This document shows positions 8,586 through 16,079 of a stretch of DNA of 64,000 nt, one piece after another (the stretch's first letter is position 1; each line of letters begins with the position of its first letter). The stretch is taken from the NCBI GenBank assembly GCA_030614915.1, contig JAUXAG010000001.1, positions 187,170 to 251,169 of the forward strand. The letters run 5' to 3'. The notes under the pieces were generated by a model. That model did no database searches and was not told the origin of the DNA. It was given only the letters and a program-made list of their open reading frames with translations. The stretch comes from Actinomycetes bacterium. Its GTDB lineage: Bacteria; Planctomycetota; Phycisphaerae; JAACET01. The translations under genes were made by a program, and so were the position numbers.

Positions 8586-8765
8586 TTAGAGGGCAGCTCC
8601 GGCTAGAGCGGGTTCCAAGAAGGCGGGCTCGTGCTGCTCGGCAAGGACCTCGGTGAGATGGTTGAGGTATTCCTGGAGAGATTCGTGGGAGAAGGCGGCC
8701 AGGAATTCGGGCCTGGCTGAGGTGTTGATCTCCATGATGCGGTCGATGATTTCTCTTTTGGTCAT
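8586..8765 (-). CDS. Small conserved-looking 59-aa helical protein
   Basis: ATG at 8765, stop at 8586. GAGG lies 6 nt upstream of the ATG. The protein begins MTKREIIDRIMEINTSA and continues with predicted amphipathic helices (EFLAAFSHESLQEYLNHLTEVL) and ends ALAGAAL. Acidic, no Cys, no membrane segment. I do not recognise the family, but codon use, the ribosome site and the balanced amphipathic pattern argue that it is expressed. It faces the radical SAM gene tail to tail with 3 bp between. Confidence 0.6.
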   Translation of the reverse strand: MTKREIIDRIMEINTSARPEFLAAFSHESLQEYLNHLTEVLAEQHEPAFLEPALAGAAL

Positions 8766-9404
8766 GCGGGACCTCGCAGTAATCGGGCAACGGTTGTGAA
8801 CAGCTGCGACACAGGTGAGGACGATTTTCTTTATCGGGTATCAGGGAAGAAAAACTTTAGCGGTAGTAGAATGGGGCAGTCGGGGCGGCGAAGGTCCTAT
8901 AAATAGGGCAGGTTATATATCTGAAGGATGGTTTGGAGAAGCTCCGCCGGCAAAGACCGGGGCGTTGGGCAAGGCGGGTAATAAAAGAACCGGGGGCCGA
9001 GCTCCTCCCGCCTGGAACAAATTGGCGTCCGTCGGCCCCCGGCTATATTAATAACTGCCGGCAGGAACGTAACCGGCAGGTAGGAACAAAGGTGTAAGTC
9101 ACGAAGACGCTCCTGTATCCTCTCTCTTTTCTCTAGGGCGTGCATTTGCCGCTGGACGGGCAAGTTCAGTAACGGCAAGTCGAACAATTTTTAAGAGATT
9201 CGGCCGATATTTATGAGCGATACAAAAGCAAGATATGATCTGTCACACGAACGAATAACTTGGCCTTCTACTTTTATTATTCCCGCGAAAAAAGAAAAGG
9301 CAAATAAAGCGGAAAGAAATTCTTTATGAGGGTTACGACGGGCGTGCAGGAATCGAAAGAGAAAGGTGAATAAATGGAACGCAAATAAGAAAGGCAAAAC
9401 GGTT
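8766..9404. other. 639-bp intergenic region with large GC hairpin
   Basis: No convincing gene. At 8990-9042 there is an 11-bp perfect stem (CCGGGGGCCGA / TCGGCCCCCGG) around a 31-nt loop, followed by CTATATTAATAA, similar in style to the other GC hairpin elements of the window. A weaker palindrome TGCCGGCAGGAACGTAACCGGCA spans about 9056-9078. 9200-9404 is AT-rich. The downstream side may hold the end of the S41 protease transcript. Confidence 0.45.
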
Positions 9405-11792
9405 TTAGTTCTGCGATGTCGTGGTTGGTTGGTTTTGGTTGAACAACAATTCCAGGCGGGCCATCAACAGGGCGGTCTCAAGCTGGGGGTCGGGCACGAG
9501 GGGGGCTTGCTCTTGCGTGGAATCATCATGGGGGGAGGTTTGGGTCGGCTCGGCAGTCGGCTCAAGGGGTCCTTCGGGCTCGGAAGAATCAGCAGGGGGC
9601 TGGGGAGGTTGCGAAACATGGTCGTCGGGGGAGTCGTTTGGAGTATGGATGATCTTGGCCTCGCCCCAGCGGGCGTAGAGTGATGTAAACTCGCTAGGAG
9701 TCAAGTCCACGTGAAAATCAGGCTCGACTCCCCAGGTGTCGGCTTCGTCGGAGCGTTGAACGTTGCGTCCTTCGGGCAGATACCAGTAGCCAGTGGTGAG
9801 CCTTATGCTGACCTGGGAATCGTCGAACCATGTCGGCCGCAAGGGAAAAATCCTTTGGACCAGTCCTTTGCCAAAGGTGCGCTCTCCTACGATGGCGGCA
9901 CGGTGGTGGTCCTGGAGGGCGCCGGCAACGATTTCAGCGGCGGAGGCCGATCCGTCGGAGGTGAGGACGACCATGGGCCAACCGGCACAGGAGTCGGGGC
10001 GTAGGGTCTTGGCGGTGGAAGATTTGACCCGACGTCCGCCCTTATATCGCTGGGTAGTGACGATAACTTTATCGGCCGGCAGAAAACGGTCGGAGACTTC
10101 TTCGGCGCCCCTTAGAGTGCCCCCGGGGTCGAAACGCAAGTCGAGGATAAGAGCACGAGCGCCCTGCTTGCGGCAGGCCTCGATGGCCTGGTCGAGTTGG
10201 CCGGTGGTGTTCTTCATGAAGTGGGCGATTCTGATATAGGCAATCTTTTCGTCCTCGTCGAGGATATAGTCCCAAGTGTCGTCGGGCAGGCGGCTGTAGC
10301 CGAAGACAGATCTGATTTTGATTTCGTCGCGGACGATGGGTACGTCAAACTCCTGGGTGCGACCGGGGCGTTTGATGGTCAAATTGACAGTGGTTCCTTT
10401 TTTGCCGGTGATGCGTCTGACAGCCCCGTTGACGGTGATGCCCTTGGTAGTTTTTCCGTCAACGGCGACGATCAAATCGGCGGCCTGGAGTCCGGCCTTG
10501 AAGGCTGGAGTGCCTACCACGGGGGTGAAGACCTCAAGCTGTTTGGCCTTATTTATGCGGATCAGTACGCCGATGCCGTTGAATTTTCCGGTGATGGTTC
10601 TGGAAAGCCATTCTTGCTGGTCGGGCCAAATCATCTCGGTGTAATCATCGAGTGCCTGGAAGGCCTGATTAGTAAAGAGGTCGACCAGGATAGGCTCGGG
10701 AATGTGAAGGTCTTGGCGGTTCTGGGAAATGGTCTGATAATAGATTTTGCGAAGGTCCCCGGCAGTAACATGGGGGTCTTTATTGAGCGAATCAATTTTT
10801 TGGTCGGTATAGTTGACCAGGCGAGGCAGGGCCAAGCTTTGATCAGGCTCAGTAGAGAAGAGTTCGTCCAAGTGTTTGGTGGTCAGGAACAAGCGAAAGC
10901 CTTTAAGGGCCCCCAGGAGCATCTTGTGATAATCGACGGGCTCGACGTAATACTTGTCGATAACGAGGAGAGCCCTTTCAAAATCGCGTTTTTTGACATC
11001 GCGGAGCCTCTGCTGCCAGTCGGAGTCTTTGCCATAGGCGCCCTGGATGCTGGCGTGCAGGCCGGCCTGCTCGTAGCGCTGCTTCCAAGAGTCATCGTCT
11101 TTAAAGATGAGTACTATCTCACGGAGGATCAGGGCGGCTTCGCCGTATTCTCCTTCATCGGAGAGCTTATCGGCCTGGGCGGCGCAGAGCTGGACCAACT
11201 CGTCGAGCCAATCTTCGCTGCGGAGGTCCTGAGGACAGGGGCTAGCCAAGACGGCCTTCAGAGCAGAGGCCAAGGCGTCTTGTTCTCCTTCATCGGAGAG
11301 TTTATCGGCTTGGGTGGCCGAAAGCCGGACGAGCTTGTCGAGCCAATCTTCGCTGCGACGCTCCTCGGGGCTGAGGCTGGCCAAGATTGCCTTTAGAGCA
11401 TAGGCAAAGGCGTCTTGTAACTTGGCCTGCTGGATATGTTCCTTGGCCTGAGCGACGTGTTCGTCGGCGGTTTGGCGTCGGCGGAGATTGCGGTCAGAGA
11501 AGAACTGGTGGTACTGGCTGAGCCAATCCTGCACACGCGGGCTGTCGCTGAGAGACAGTTCAAGAGAGGTTAGGAGCAGATTCTCGGCCTGGACGAGGTC
11601 GTTCTGGTTGAGCAGATCGAGCACCTGGCGCTGAAGCTCTCGTGTGGAGAGGAGAACCCGGGCAGGCTGGGCAGGGGTCGGCGGGGTCTGGACGTTGGCC
11701 AACTGGGGCGGTGCGGCCAAAAGCGGAGTGAACAGCAGGAGCAGGACGAGAAAGAAGCTCAGCAAAAGACTAATTGGTTTGCTGGAACTCAC
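9405..11792 (-). CDS. S41 C-terminal processing protease with helical repeat N-terminus
   Basis: 795 residues, GTG start preceded by GGAG. A signal peptide (LLLSFFLVLLLLFTPLLAA) directs export. Residues 45-260 are helical repeats including a 45-residue tandem duplication (units beginning RSEDWLD). A PDZ domain follows (GIGVLIRINK...VFTPVVGTPAFKAGLQAADLIVAVDG, about 405-480), then the S41 serine-lysine peptidase: nucleophile in TSDGSASAAEIVAGAL and Lys in ERTFGKGLVQ. The last 100 residues are a Pro/Asp/Gln-rich low-complexity tail. CtpA-type enzymes trim C-termini of exported proteins. The gene is monocistronic by spacing (over 200 bp on both sides). Confidence 0.93.
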   Translation of the reverse strand: MSSSKPISLLLSFFLVLLLLFTPLLAAPPQLANVQTPPTPAQPARVLLSTRELQRQVLDLLNQNDLVQAENLLLTSLELSLSDSPRVQDWLSQYHQFFSDRNLRRRQTADEHVAQAKEHIQQAKLQDAFAYALKAILASLSPEERRSEDWLDKLVRLSATQADKLSDEGEQDALASALKAVLASPCPQDLRSEDWLDELVQLCAAQADKLSDEGEYGEAALILREIVLIFKDDDSWKQRYEQAGLHASIQGAYGKDSDWQQRLRDVKKRDFERALLVIDKYYVEPVDYHKMLLGALKGFRLFLTTKHLDELFSTEPDQSLALPRLVNYTDQKIDSLNKDPHVTAGDLRKIYYQTISQNRQDLHIPEPILVDLFTNQAFQALDDYTEMIWPDQQEWLSRTITGKFNGIGVLIRINKAKQLEVFTPVVGTPAFKAGLQAADLIVAVDGKTTKGITVNGAVRRITGKKGTTVNLTIKRPGRTQEFDVPIVRDEIKIRSVFGYSRLPDDTWDYILDEDEKIAYIRIAHFMKNTTGQLDQAIEACRKQGARALILDLRFDPGGTLRGAEEVSDRFLPADKVIVTTQRYKGGRRVKSSTAKTLRPDSCAGWPMVVLTSDGSASAAEIVAGALQDHHRAAIVGERTFGKGLVQRIFPLRPTWFDDSQVSIRLTTGYWYLPEGRNVQRSDEADTWGVEPDFHVDLTPSEFTSLYARWGEAKIIHTPNDSPDDHVSQPPQPPADSSEPEGPLEPTAEPTQTSPHDDSTQEQAPLVPDPQLETALLMARLELLFNQNQPTTTSQN

Positions 11793-12004
11793 GGGTTCTC
11801 CATCACGGCTGAAATCAGCTCATGCGTTAGGATAATCGGAACACAACGTGCCTAAGTATAGCATGTAGAAGGGGGAAAGGTCAAGAAATGAAGCAGGGAC
11901 ACAGGGCCAAAGGCACAACGCATAGCGTCCTTCCCGTAGGGACCTGTGGTCGGAAGGCACAGAGTGAAAAGCAGGAAAGCCAAGAAAAGGCGGGGAAAAA
12001 GGGT

Positions 12005-12442
12005 TTACCAGGGTCCGGAGTCCTCGGGAGGCAGGCGAAAGTGGGCATTGTAAAGACGGTTGGCAGCCCAGTACCAGAGAACCAGCGAGGCGAGTACGAG
12101 CAGAAGAGTGGCTACAGCCCAGAGGATGTCCCAGAGGGGCAGAGGGCCGGCAGAGGGGAGCCTAAGCAGAAGAACGATAACGTAAAGGGCGAAGAGGATG
12201 AATCCGGCCAAGGCGGATCGGCGGGACAGGCGGACCTGCCAGGAATCTCGGCCGGTCAGGGCCAGGGCTAAGACGACGACGGGCCAAACGGCAACAGCGA
12301 AGCCGACCAAGACAAAGATGGCGGCTACGAGAACCAGGGCGGCGTGGACAAGAAAGTAGATGACGTGGTCTCTATTAGGGGAGAAGTCCATGGAAGTGGA
12401 GAAGCGGTCAAAACGCTGGCGGAAAGTTTCGGTGATGTTCAT
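12005..12442 (-). CDS. Integral membrane protein, four helices
   Basis: 145 residues from ATG 12442, just after the MazG-like gene. An amphipathic start (MNITETFRQRFDRFSTSMDF) is followed by about four hydrophobic segments (HVIYFLVHAALVLVAAIFVLVG; VAVWPVVVLALAL; ALAGFILFALYVIVLLL; WDILWAVATLLLVLASLVLWYW). The family is not recognised. It lies 31 bp downstream of the pyrophosphohydrolase gene and probably shares its transcript. Confidence 0.7.
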   Translation of the reverse strand: MNITETFRQRFDRFSTSMDFSPNRDHVIYFLVHAALVLVAAIFVLVGFAVAVWPVVVLALALTGRDSWQVRLSRRSALAGFILFALYVIVLLLRLPSAGPLPLWDILWAVATLLLVLASLVLWYWAANRLYNAHFRLPPEDSGPW

Positions 12443-12473
12443 GGGCTTGCTCGCGAATAAGAGGTTTTCTTGT

Positions 12474-12737
12474 TCACTTGTGACCGAGGCAATTTCCGGA
12501 TGTATATTTGGCGACGGCTTTGGCCAAATCGACATTGTTGATGTTGGCCAGGGTGCAGAGCCAGGCAAAGACGTCGGCGAATTCTTCCTCTATGTTTTTG
12601 TGGTCGTTTCCGGCCAAGGCGGTGGCCAATTCGCCGACCTCCTCGATGAACCACATGAAGGTAGCAGGAGTGCCGCGCTGCCGGTCGCGGGTTTCGTAAC
12701 GGTCGGAAATGAATTTTTGGAATTCATAAATCTTCAT
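12474..12737 (-). CDS. MazG-like nucleotide pyrophosphohydrolase
   Basis: 87 residues from ATG 12737. The all-alpha NTP-PPase signature is clear: EEVGELATAL followed by EEEFADVFAWL, where the EExxE and ExxD acidic residues bind Mg2+. Single-domain MazG-like enzymes hydrolyse (d)NTPs or their damaged forms to monophosphates; the substrate cannot be told here. A longer reading to 12797 is possible but the extra 20 residues are not typical. Adjacent to apt, which fits nucleotide housekeeping. Confidence 0.88.
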   Translation of the reverse strand: MKIYEFQKFISDRYETRDRQRGTPATFMWFIEEVGELATALAGNDHKNIEEEFADVFAWLCTLANINNVDLAKAVAKYTSGNCLGHK

Positions 12738-12856
12738 TTTCTGAGCAACCTTTCCAGAAGGGCGGTCAGGCTCGGTGTGAGCCGGAGGCCGAAGCAAAGT
12801 ACAGCGTACATAATACCGCGGGATTGAAGGCTCTGCAATGGGTTCAAAACAAGATG

Positions 12857-13384
12857 CTATTCGGTGTCGTCGGCGATGAGGGTGAGGATTTCGTGGTCGC
12901 CGAGCTTCTGGCGGCCGTGGAGAAAGGTGAGCTCGATGAGAAAGGCGATGGCGACGATTTTTCCGCCGAGGCCCTGGACGAGCTGACAGGCAGCGGCCAT
13001 GGTGCCGCCGGTGGCTAAGAGATCGTCAACAAGTAGGACTCGCTGGCCGGGGGAAATGGCGTCGGTGTGAATCTCGATGGTATCAGTGCCGTATTCGAGC
13101 TGGTAGGTAGCGGAGGCGGTGTCGGCGGGGAGTTTGCCGGGCTTGCGGATGGGGACGAATCCGGCCTGGAGCTGGCGAGCGACGGCGGCGCCGAAAATAA
13201 AGCCGCGGGATTCGACGGCAGCGACTATATCGATGTTACGCTGACGGTAAGGTTCGGCCAACTGTGCCACGGCCTGGTCGAGGGCGGCGGGGTTGGCCAA
13301 AAGCGGGGTGATGTCGCGAAAGCCGATGCCGGGCTTGGGGAAGTCGGGCACCAAACGGATGAACTGACGAAGATCTATAGACAT
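12857..13384 (-). CDS. apt: Adenine phosphoribosyltransferase
   Basis: 175 residues from ATG 13384. Converts adenine and PRPP to AMP in purine salvage. Diagnostic parts: FPKPGIGFRDITPLL at the start (APT family flexible region), ESRGFIFGAAVA (hood/adenine side), the PRPP-binding loop VLLVDDLLATGGTM and a C-terminal LHGRQKL. Length is normal for bacterial Apt. It is 119 bp upstream of the MazG-like gene on the same strand. Confidence 0.95.
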   Translation of the reverse strand: MSIDLRQFIRLVPDFPKPGIGFRDITPLLANPAALDQAVAQLAEPYRQRNIDIVAAVESRGFIFGAAVARQLQAGFVPIRKPGKLPADTASATYQLEYGTDTIEIHTDAISPGQRVLLVDDLLATGGTMAAACQLVQGLGGKIVAIAFLIELTFLHGRQKLGDHEILTLIADDTE

Positions 13385-13638
13385 AACAAGTCCAAAAATC
13401 AAAAATCAAAGTGCAAAATGACATATAAAAATTCAAAAATGCCGTCCTCGGTTAAAGCAGACTGATAAAGCTTAACTGGTGGTTGGGGGGTGCCTGGCAA
13501 ATACAGCCGGACGTCGTCATTTTGAATTTTGCACTGTAGTTTTGATAATTGCATTTTGATATTTGATATAAACGGCTGTATTTGCTTCTACCTCAATAAG
13601 CTATTGCCGTTATTCAAGCTGGGGCTTACGCTGTAGTA
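13385..13638. repeat. Inverted AT-rich CAAAATnCAAAA repeats
   Basis: Two copies of an AT-rich dispersed sequence face each other: AATCAAAGTGCAAAATGAC near 13404-13422 and GTCATTTTGAATTTTGCACT near 13517-13536, continuing as TTTTGATAATTGCATTTTGAT. The same kind of sequence flanks 1000-1060 and 31858-31880. No coding potential. Confidence 0.5.
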
Positions 13639-14130
13639 CTAGCTAGCGGGGACCTGGGCTTCAATCTCCTCGAGGAGGTCCACGACGTCCTGAGCGGATC
13701 TGCACTGCAAAAGGAAGTTGAGGAAATTGCCATGATTGGCCACGGCGGCGATGCGTCCGAGGATACGAATCTGGCGGTCCTTATCGGCTATGGGCGAAGC
13801 GAGCATAAAGACGGCATGGGTGGGTTGTTTATCGAGGGAGTCAAAATTAACCCCGTCCCGGGAAAAGCCCAAGACGCCAACTAGGCCGGAACTGAGAGCG
13901 GTGCGGACGTGGGGGATGGCAATGCCCCTTCCGATGGCGGTGGTACCGAGGGCCTCGCGGGCCAGGATCTCCTTGACGAACTTTGGGAGATCATCCTTGT
14001 TGAGCTGGTCAGTGATCGCCAGGGCGTTGGCCAACTCCTCAACGACTTCTTTCTTGGTGGAGGTCTGTAAGGGAAAGACAACACGATCGACGGAAAAGAG
14101 GGCTTTCAGCTTGCTGAGATCTACGGTCAT
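13639..14130 (-). CDS. PTS EIIA-type (PtsN-like) regulatory protein
   Basis: 163 residues from ATG 14130 (GGAG 7 nt upstream). Fructose/mannitol-class EIIA fold; the phosphorylated His lies in RGIAIPHVRT, and the helices that follow (SPIADKDRQIRILGRIAAV) are typical. Such stand-alone EIIA proteins receive phosphate from HPr and regulate potassium, nitrogen or stress responses rather than transporting sugar. It lies directly downstream of the STAS/anti-sigma genes in the same orientation (107 bp gap), so an input into partner switching is conceivable (inference). Confidence 0.88.
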   Translation of the reverse strand: MTVDLSKLKALFSVDRVVFPLQTSTKKEVVEELANALAITDQLNKDDLPKFVKEILAREALGTTAIGRGIAIPHVRTALSSGLVGVLGFSRDGVNFDSLDKQPTHAVFMLASPIADKDRQIRILGRIAAVANHGNFLNFLLQCRSAQDVVDLLEEIEAQVPAS

Positions 14131-14237
14131 AAGAAAACTCCGGCAGGTTCGAAACTCCAAAGGGGCATGATGATAGACTCACGGTCGGGAATTTTCAAGA
14201 ACAAAGCAGCAGAATTGCGATAATCGGGGGGCAGAAA

Positions 14238-14564
14238 TCATTCTAAGGCCTGGTCCAGGGAGTCGTAAATAGCTAATAAGCGATCCAGGCCGGTGGTTTT
14301 TATTATCTGGAGGATGAGCGGCTGAGGCCCGGCCAGGCGGAGGAAGCCTCCGGCCTCTCGCAGACGGGTGTAGGTGCGGACGAATACGCCCAGGCCCATA
14401 GAAACGATGAAATCCATGCGGGTCAAGTCGACAACCAGGCGGGTGTGCCCGGCATCGATAAGCTCGTTGAAAAAGTCGAGCAGAGGGTTGCTGTCGGCAC
14501 TGTCCACCGAGCCGACGATGGTGATAACAACCAGATGCGGGCGCTTATCAACAGAAAGTTCCAT
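14238..14564 (-). CDS. STAS-domain anti-sigma antagonist lacking the usual phospho-serine
   Basis: 108 residues, a single STAS domain (VITIVGSVDSADSNPLLDFF ... LVVDLTRMDFIVSMGLGVF). In SpoIIAA/RsbV the loop reads DSSGLG and the second Ser is phosphorylated; here it reads VSMGLG, so by eye the acceptor is Met with only the preceding Ser kept. It follows the RsbW-type kinase gene after 6 bp, and was probably co-transcribed with it and the upstream STAS gene. Confidence 0.87.
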   Translation of the reverse strand: MELSVDKRPHLVVITIVGSVDSADSNPLLDFFNELIDAGHTRLVVDLTRMDFIVSMGLGVFVRTYTRLREAGGFLRLAGPQPLILQIIKTTGLDRLLAIYDSLDQALE

Positions 14565-14570
14565 GGGACT

Positions 14571-15011
14571 TTAGCCTGCCTGCCTGCTTTGAGGGGAGGT
14601 AATCCGTTTGACCATGCGGACTTCGTTTCCGCGAGAATTGTAAATAACTTCGTCCATATAAGCGCGCATAAGAGTGATGCCGCGACCACTGGGGTCTTCG
14701 AGGTGGTCATCAGTGGTAGGATCAGGTACGGCGGCAGGGTCGAAGCCCTGGCCCTGGTCGGTAACGATGAGCTGGACCTTTTCGGGCTCGACGGCAAACC
14801 TGACGGTAACGGTCTTATCGGGGTCGAGACGATTGCCGTGCTTTATGGCGTTGGAGAGGGCCTCCTCGAGAGCTAAACGAACGGCAAAAAGATAATCATC
14901 GGGATAGTTTTGGCGACGGAGCTCGGTAATCAGACGCTGCTCGACCTGGCGAGCAGAGGAGAGCTCGGAAGAAATGCTAAGGCACTGGAAGTGCTGATTG
15001 GTACTCACGGG
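14571..15011 (-). CDS. RsbW/SpoIIAB-type anti-sigma serine kinase
   Basis: About 146 residues. GHKL ATPase fold with all boxes intact: N-box EALSNAIKHGN, G1 box VTDQGQGFDP, and GRGITLMRAYMDEV as the G2 region. Proteins of this type bind a sigma factor or another target and phosphorylate STAS partners. Start taken at the GTG at 15011; a TTG two codons upstream is an alternative and neither has a clear ribosome site, suggesting coupling to the upstream STAS gene, whose stop is 12 bp away. Genes on both sides encode STAS proteins. Confidence 0.9.
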   Translation of the reverse strand, partial: PVSTNQHFQCLSISSELSSARQVEQRLITELRRQNYPDDYLFAVRLALEEALSNAIKHGNRLDPDKTVTVRFAVEPEKVQLIVTDQGQGFDPAAVPDPTTDDHLEDPSGRGITLMRAYMDEVIYNSRGNEVRMVKRITSPQSRQAG

Positions 15012-15023
15012 CAACACTGAATT

Positions 15024-15380
15024 TCAGAAGGCTGCAAAAGCAGCGTGGGCGGAATCATGGACCTCAAAGACACGATGCAGCCTTGTTATAACAAAGGCCT
15101 GGTAAATGTGGGGGAGTATATTGCAGAGCTTGAGCTGTCCGCCGGTGGCGTCGAGCTTCTTGGCGAAAGAAACCAGAAATCCCAGAGCTGAAGATGACAT
15201 TTGCTGGACTCCGGCGAAGTTGATGAGGATTCTGAGGCCGGGACGCCGTTCGAGCAGGGAAGTCAACTGTTGGCTAATGTCAGCGATGGCGACGTGGTCA
15301 ACAATCCTCCGATCAGCAAACTCCACCACCAAGACGTCGTCTTGGAAAGAAATAATCAGACGCGAGAGCTCTTCGGACAC
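15024..15380 (-). CDS. STAS-domain anti-sigma antagonist with conserved serine
   Basis: About 118 residues from GTG 15380, which has AAAGG 7 nt upstream; the frame is open a little further to a TTG at 15413. STAS domain with loop QQMSSSALGFL, which keeps a Ser at the position phosphorylated in SpoIIAA. It is the first gene of the STAS-RsbW-STAS set and so the likely substrate of the kinase that follows. Confidence 0.87.
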   Translation of the reverse strand: MSEELSRLIISFQDDVLVVEFADRRIVDHVAIADISQQLTSLLERRPGLRILINFAGVQQMSSSALGFLVSFAKKLDATGGQLKLCNILPHIYQAFVITRLHRVFEVHDSAHAAFAAF

Positions 15381-15519
15381 CCAAAACCTTTCGCTACAGC
15401 CCGGATGGTGCAAAAAGAGGCCATCAACGCGCTGAGCCGATAGAAGCGGCTCGGGCCAGTCGGAATATGGTATGCAGCCGAAGGGGCCAGGTCAAGGGTT
15501 TTCGGCAATTGCAAAAGCC

Positions 15520-15548
15520 TTGACGGCAAGGGCAAAGGCGCGTAGAAT
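15520..15548 (+). promoter_or_regulatory. Sigma70-type promoter for hsp20-lon
   Basis: TTGACG at 15520-15525 and TAGAAT at 15543-15548 are separated by exactly 17 nt. It lies 66 bp before the Hsp20 start. No CIRCE inverted repeat (TTAGCACTC) is visible, so heat control, if any, is by another route. Confidence 0.6.
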
Positions 15549-15614
15549 AGAGAGCTGTCATATCTGAGGCCTTGGGTGGGGTTCTTTGAAGGGGCTAAGC
15601 AGGGAGTGAGAAAA

Positions 15615-16025
15615 ATGGCTATGGCAGTTCAATCACACGAGGACAGGCTTACCGACCACAGCAGAGACCTGGGCGAAGCTATGCAGCGAGCGACACATAG
15701 TCGTTTCTTCCGGTTTTCTCCGCCGGATGCCTGGCAACCGGCGACGAATCTGTACGAAACGGCGGACCGCTACGTAGTCTGCATGGATCTGGCGGGGGTG
15801 AACCGAGAGGAAATAGACGTGGAGGTTCGCCAGGAGGTGCTGGTAATCCGGGGCCGACGTGAAAGCCCGTGTCCGCAGAGCAGCTCGAAGGTGCATCTGA
15901 TGGAGATCGATCACGGGAATTTCCGTCGGACGATAACGATTCCATCGAGCGTAAACGTGGACAACATCCGAGCCCGCTACGTGGACGGCTACTTATGGGT
16001 GGAGCTGCCGAAAAGCAGTGGGTAG
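15615..16025 (+). CDS. Small heat shock protein, Hsp20 family
   Basis: About 136 residues from ATG 15615 with GGGAGTGAG upstream. The alpha-crystallin domain runs from about 45 to 130 (PATNLYETADRYVVCMDLAGV ... VEVRQEVLVIRGRR ... FRRTITIPSSVNVDNIRARYVDGYLWVELPK). No classical IXI tail after the domain: the protein ends soon after LPKSSG, so oligomer packing may differ. It acts as an ATP-independent holdase. Lon begins 54 bp downstream in the same direction, a sensible stress operon. Confidence 0.92.
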   Translation: MAMAVQSHEDRLTDHSRDLGEAMQRATHSRFFRFSPPDAWQPATNLYETADRYVVCMDLAGVNREEIDVEVRQEVLVIRGRRESPCPQSSSKVHLMEIDHGNFRRTITIPSSVNVDNIRARYVDGYLWVELPKSSG

Positions 16026-16079
16026 GAGCAGGGCTGGGGCGGGCGGGACAGAATAATCGCGATACAATAAAGGCAGCTC

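Noticed and set aside
9213-9329. 38-codon plus-strand frame (MSDTKARYDLSHERITW...)
   Set aside because: No ribosome site and no recognisable homology; AT-rich intergenic DNA.
10197-11396. 399-codon open frame on the plus strand
   Set aside because: Antisense shadow of the S41 protease, whose signal peptide, PDZ and catalytic motifs are clear.
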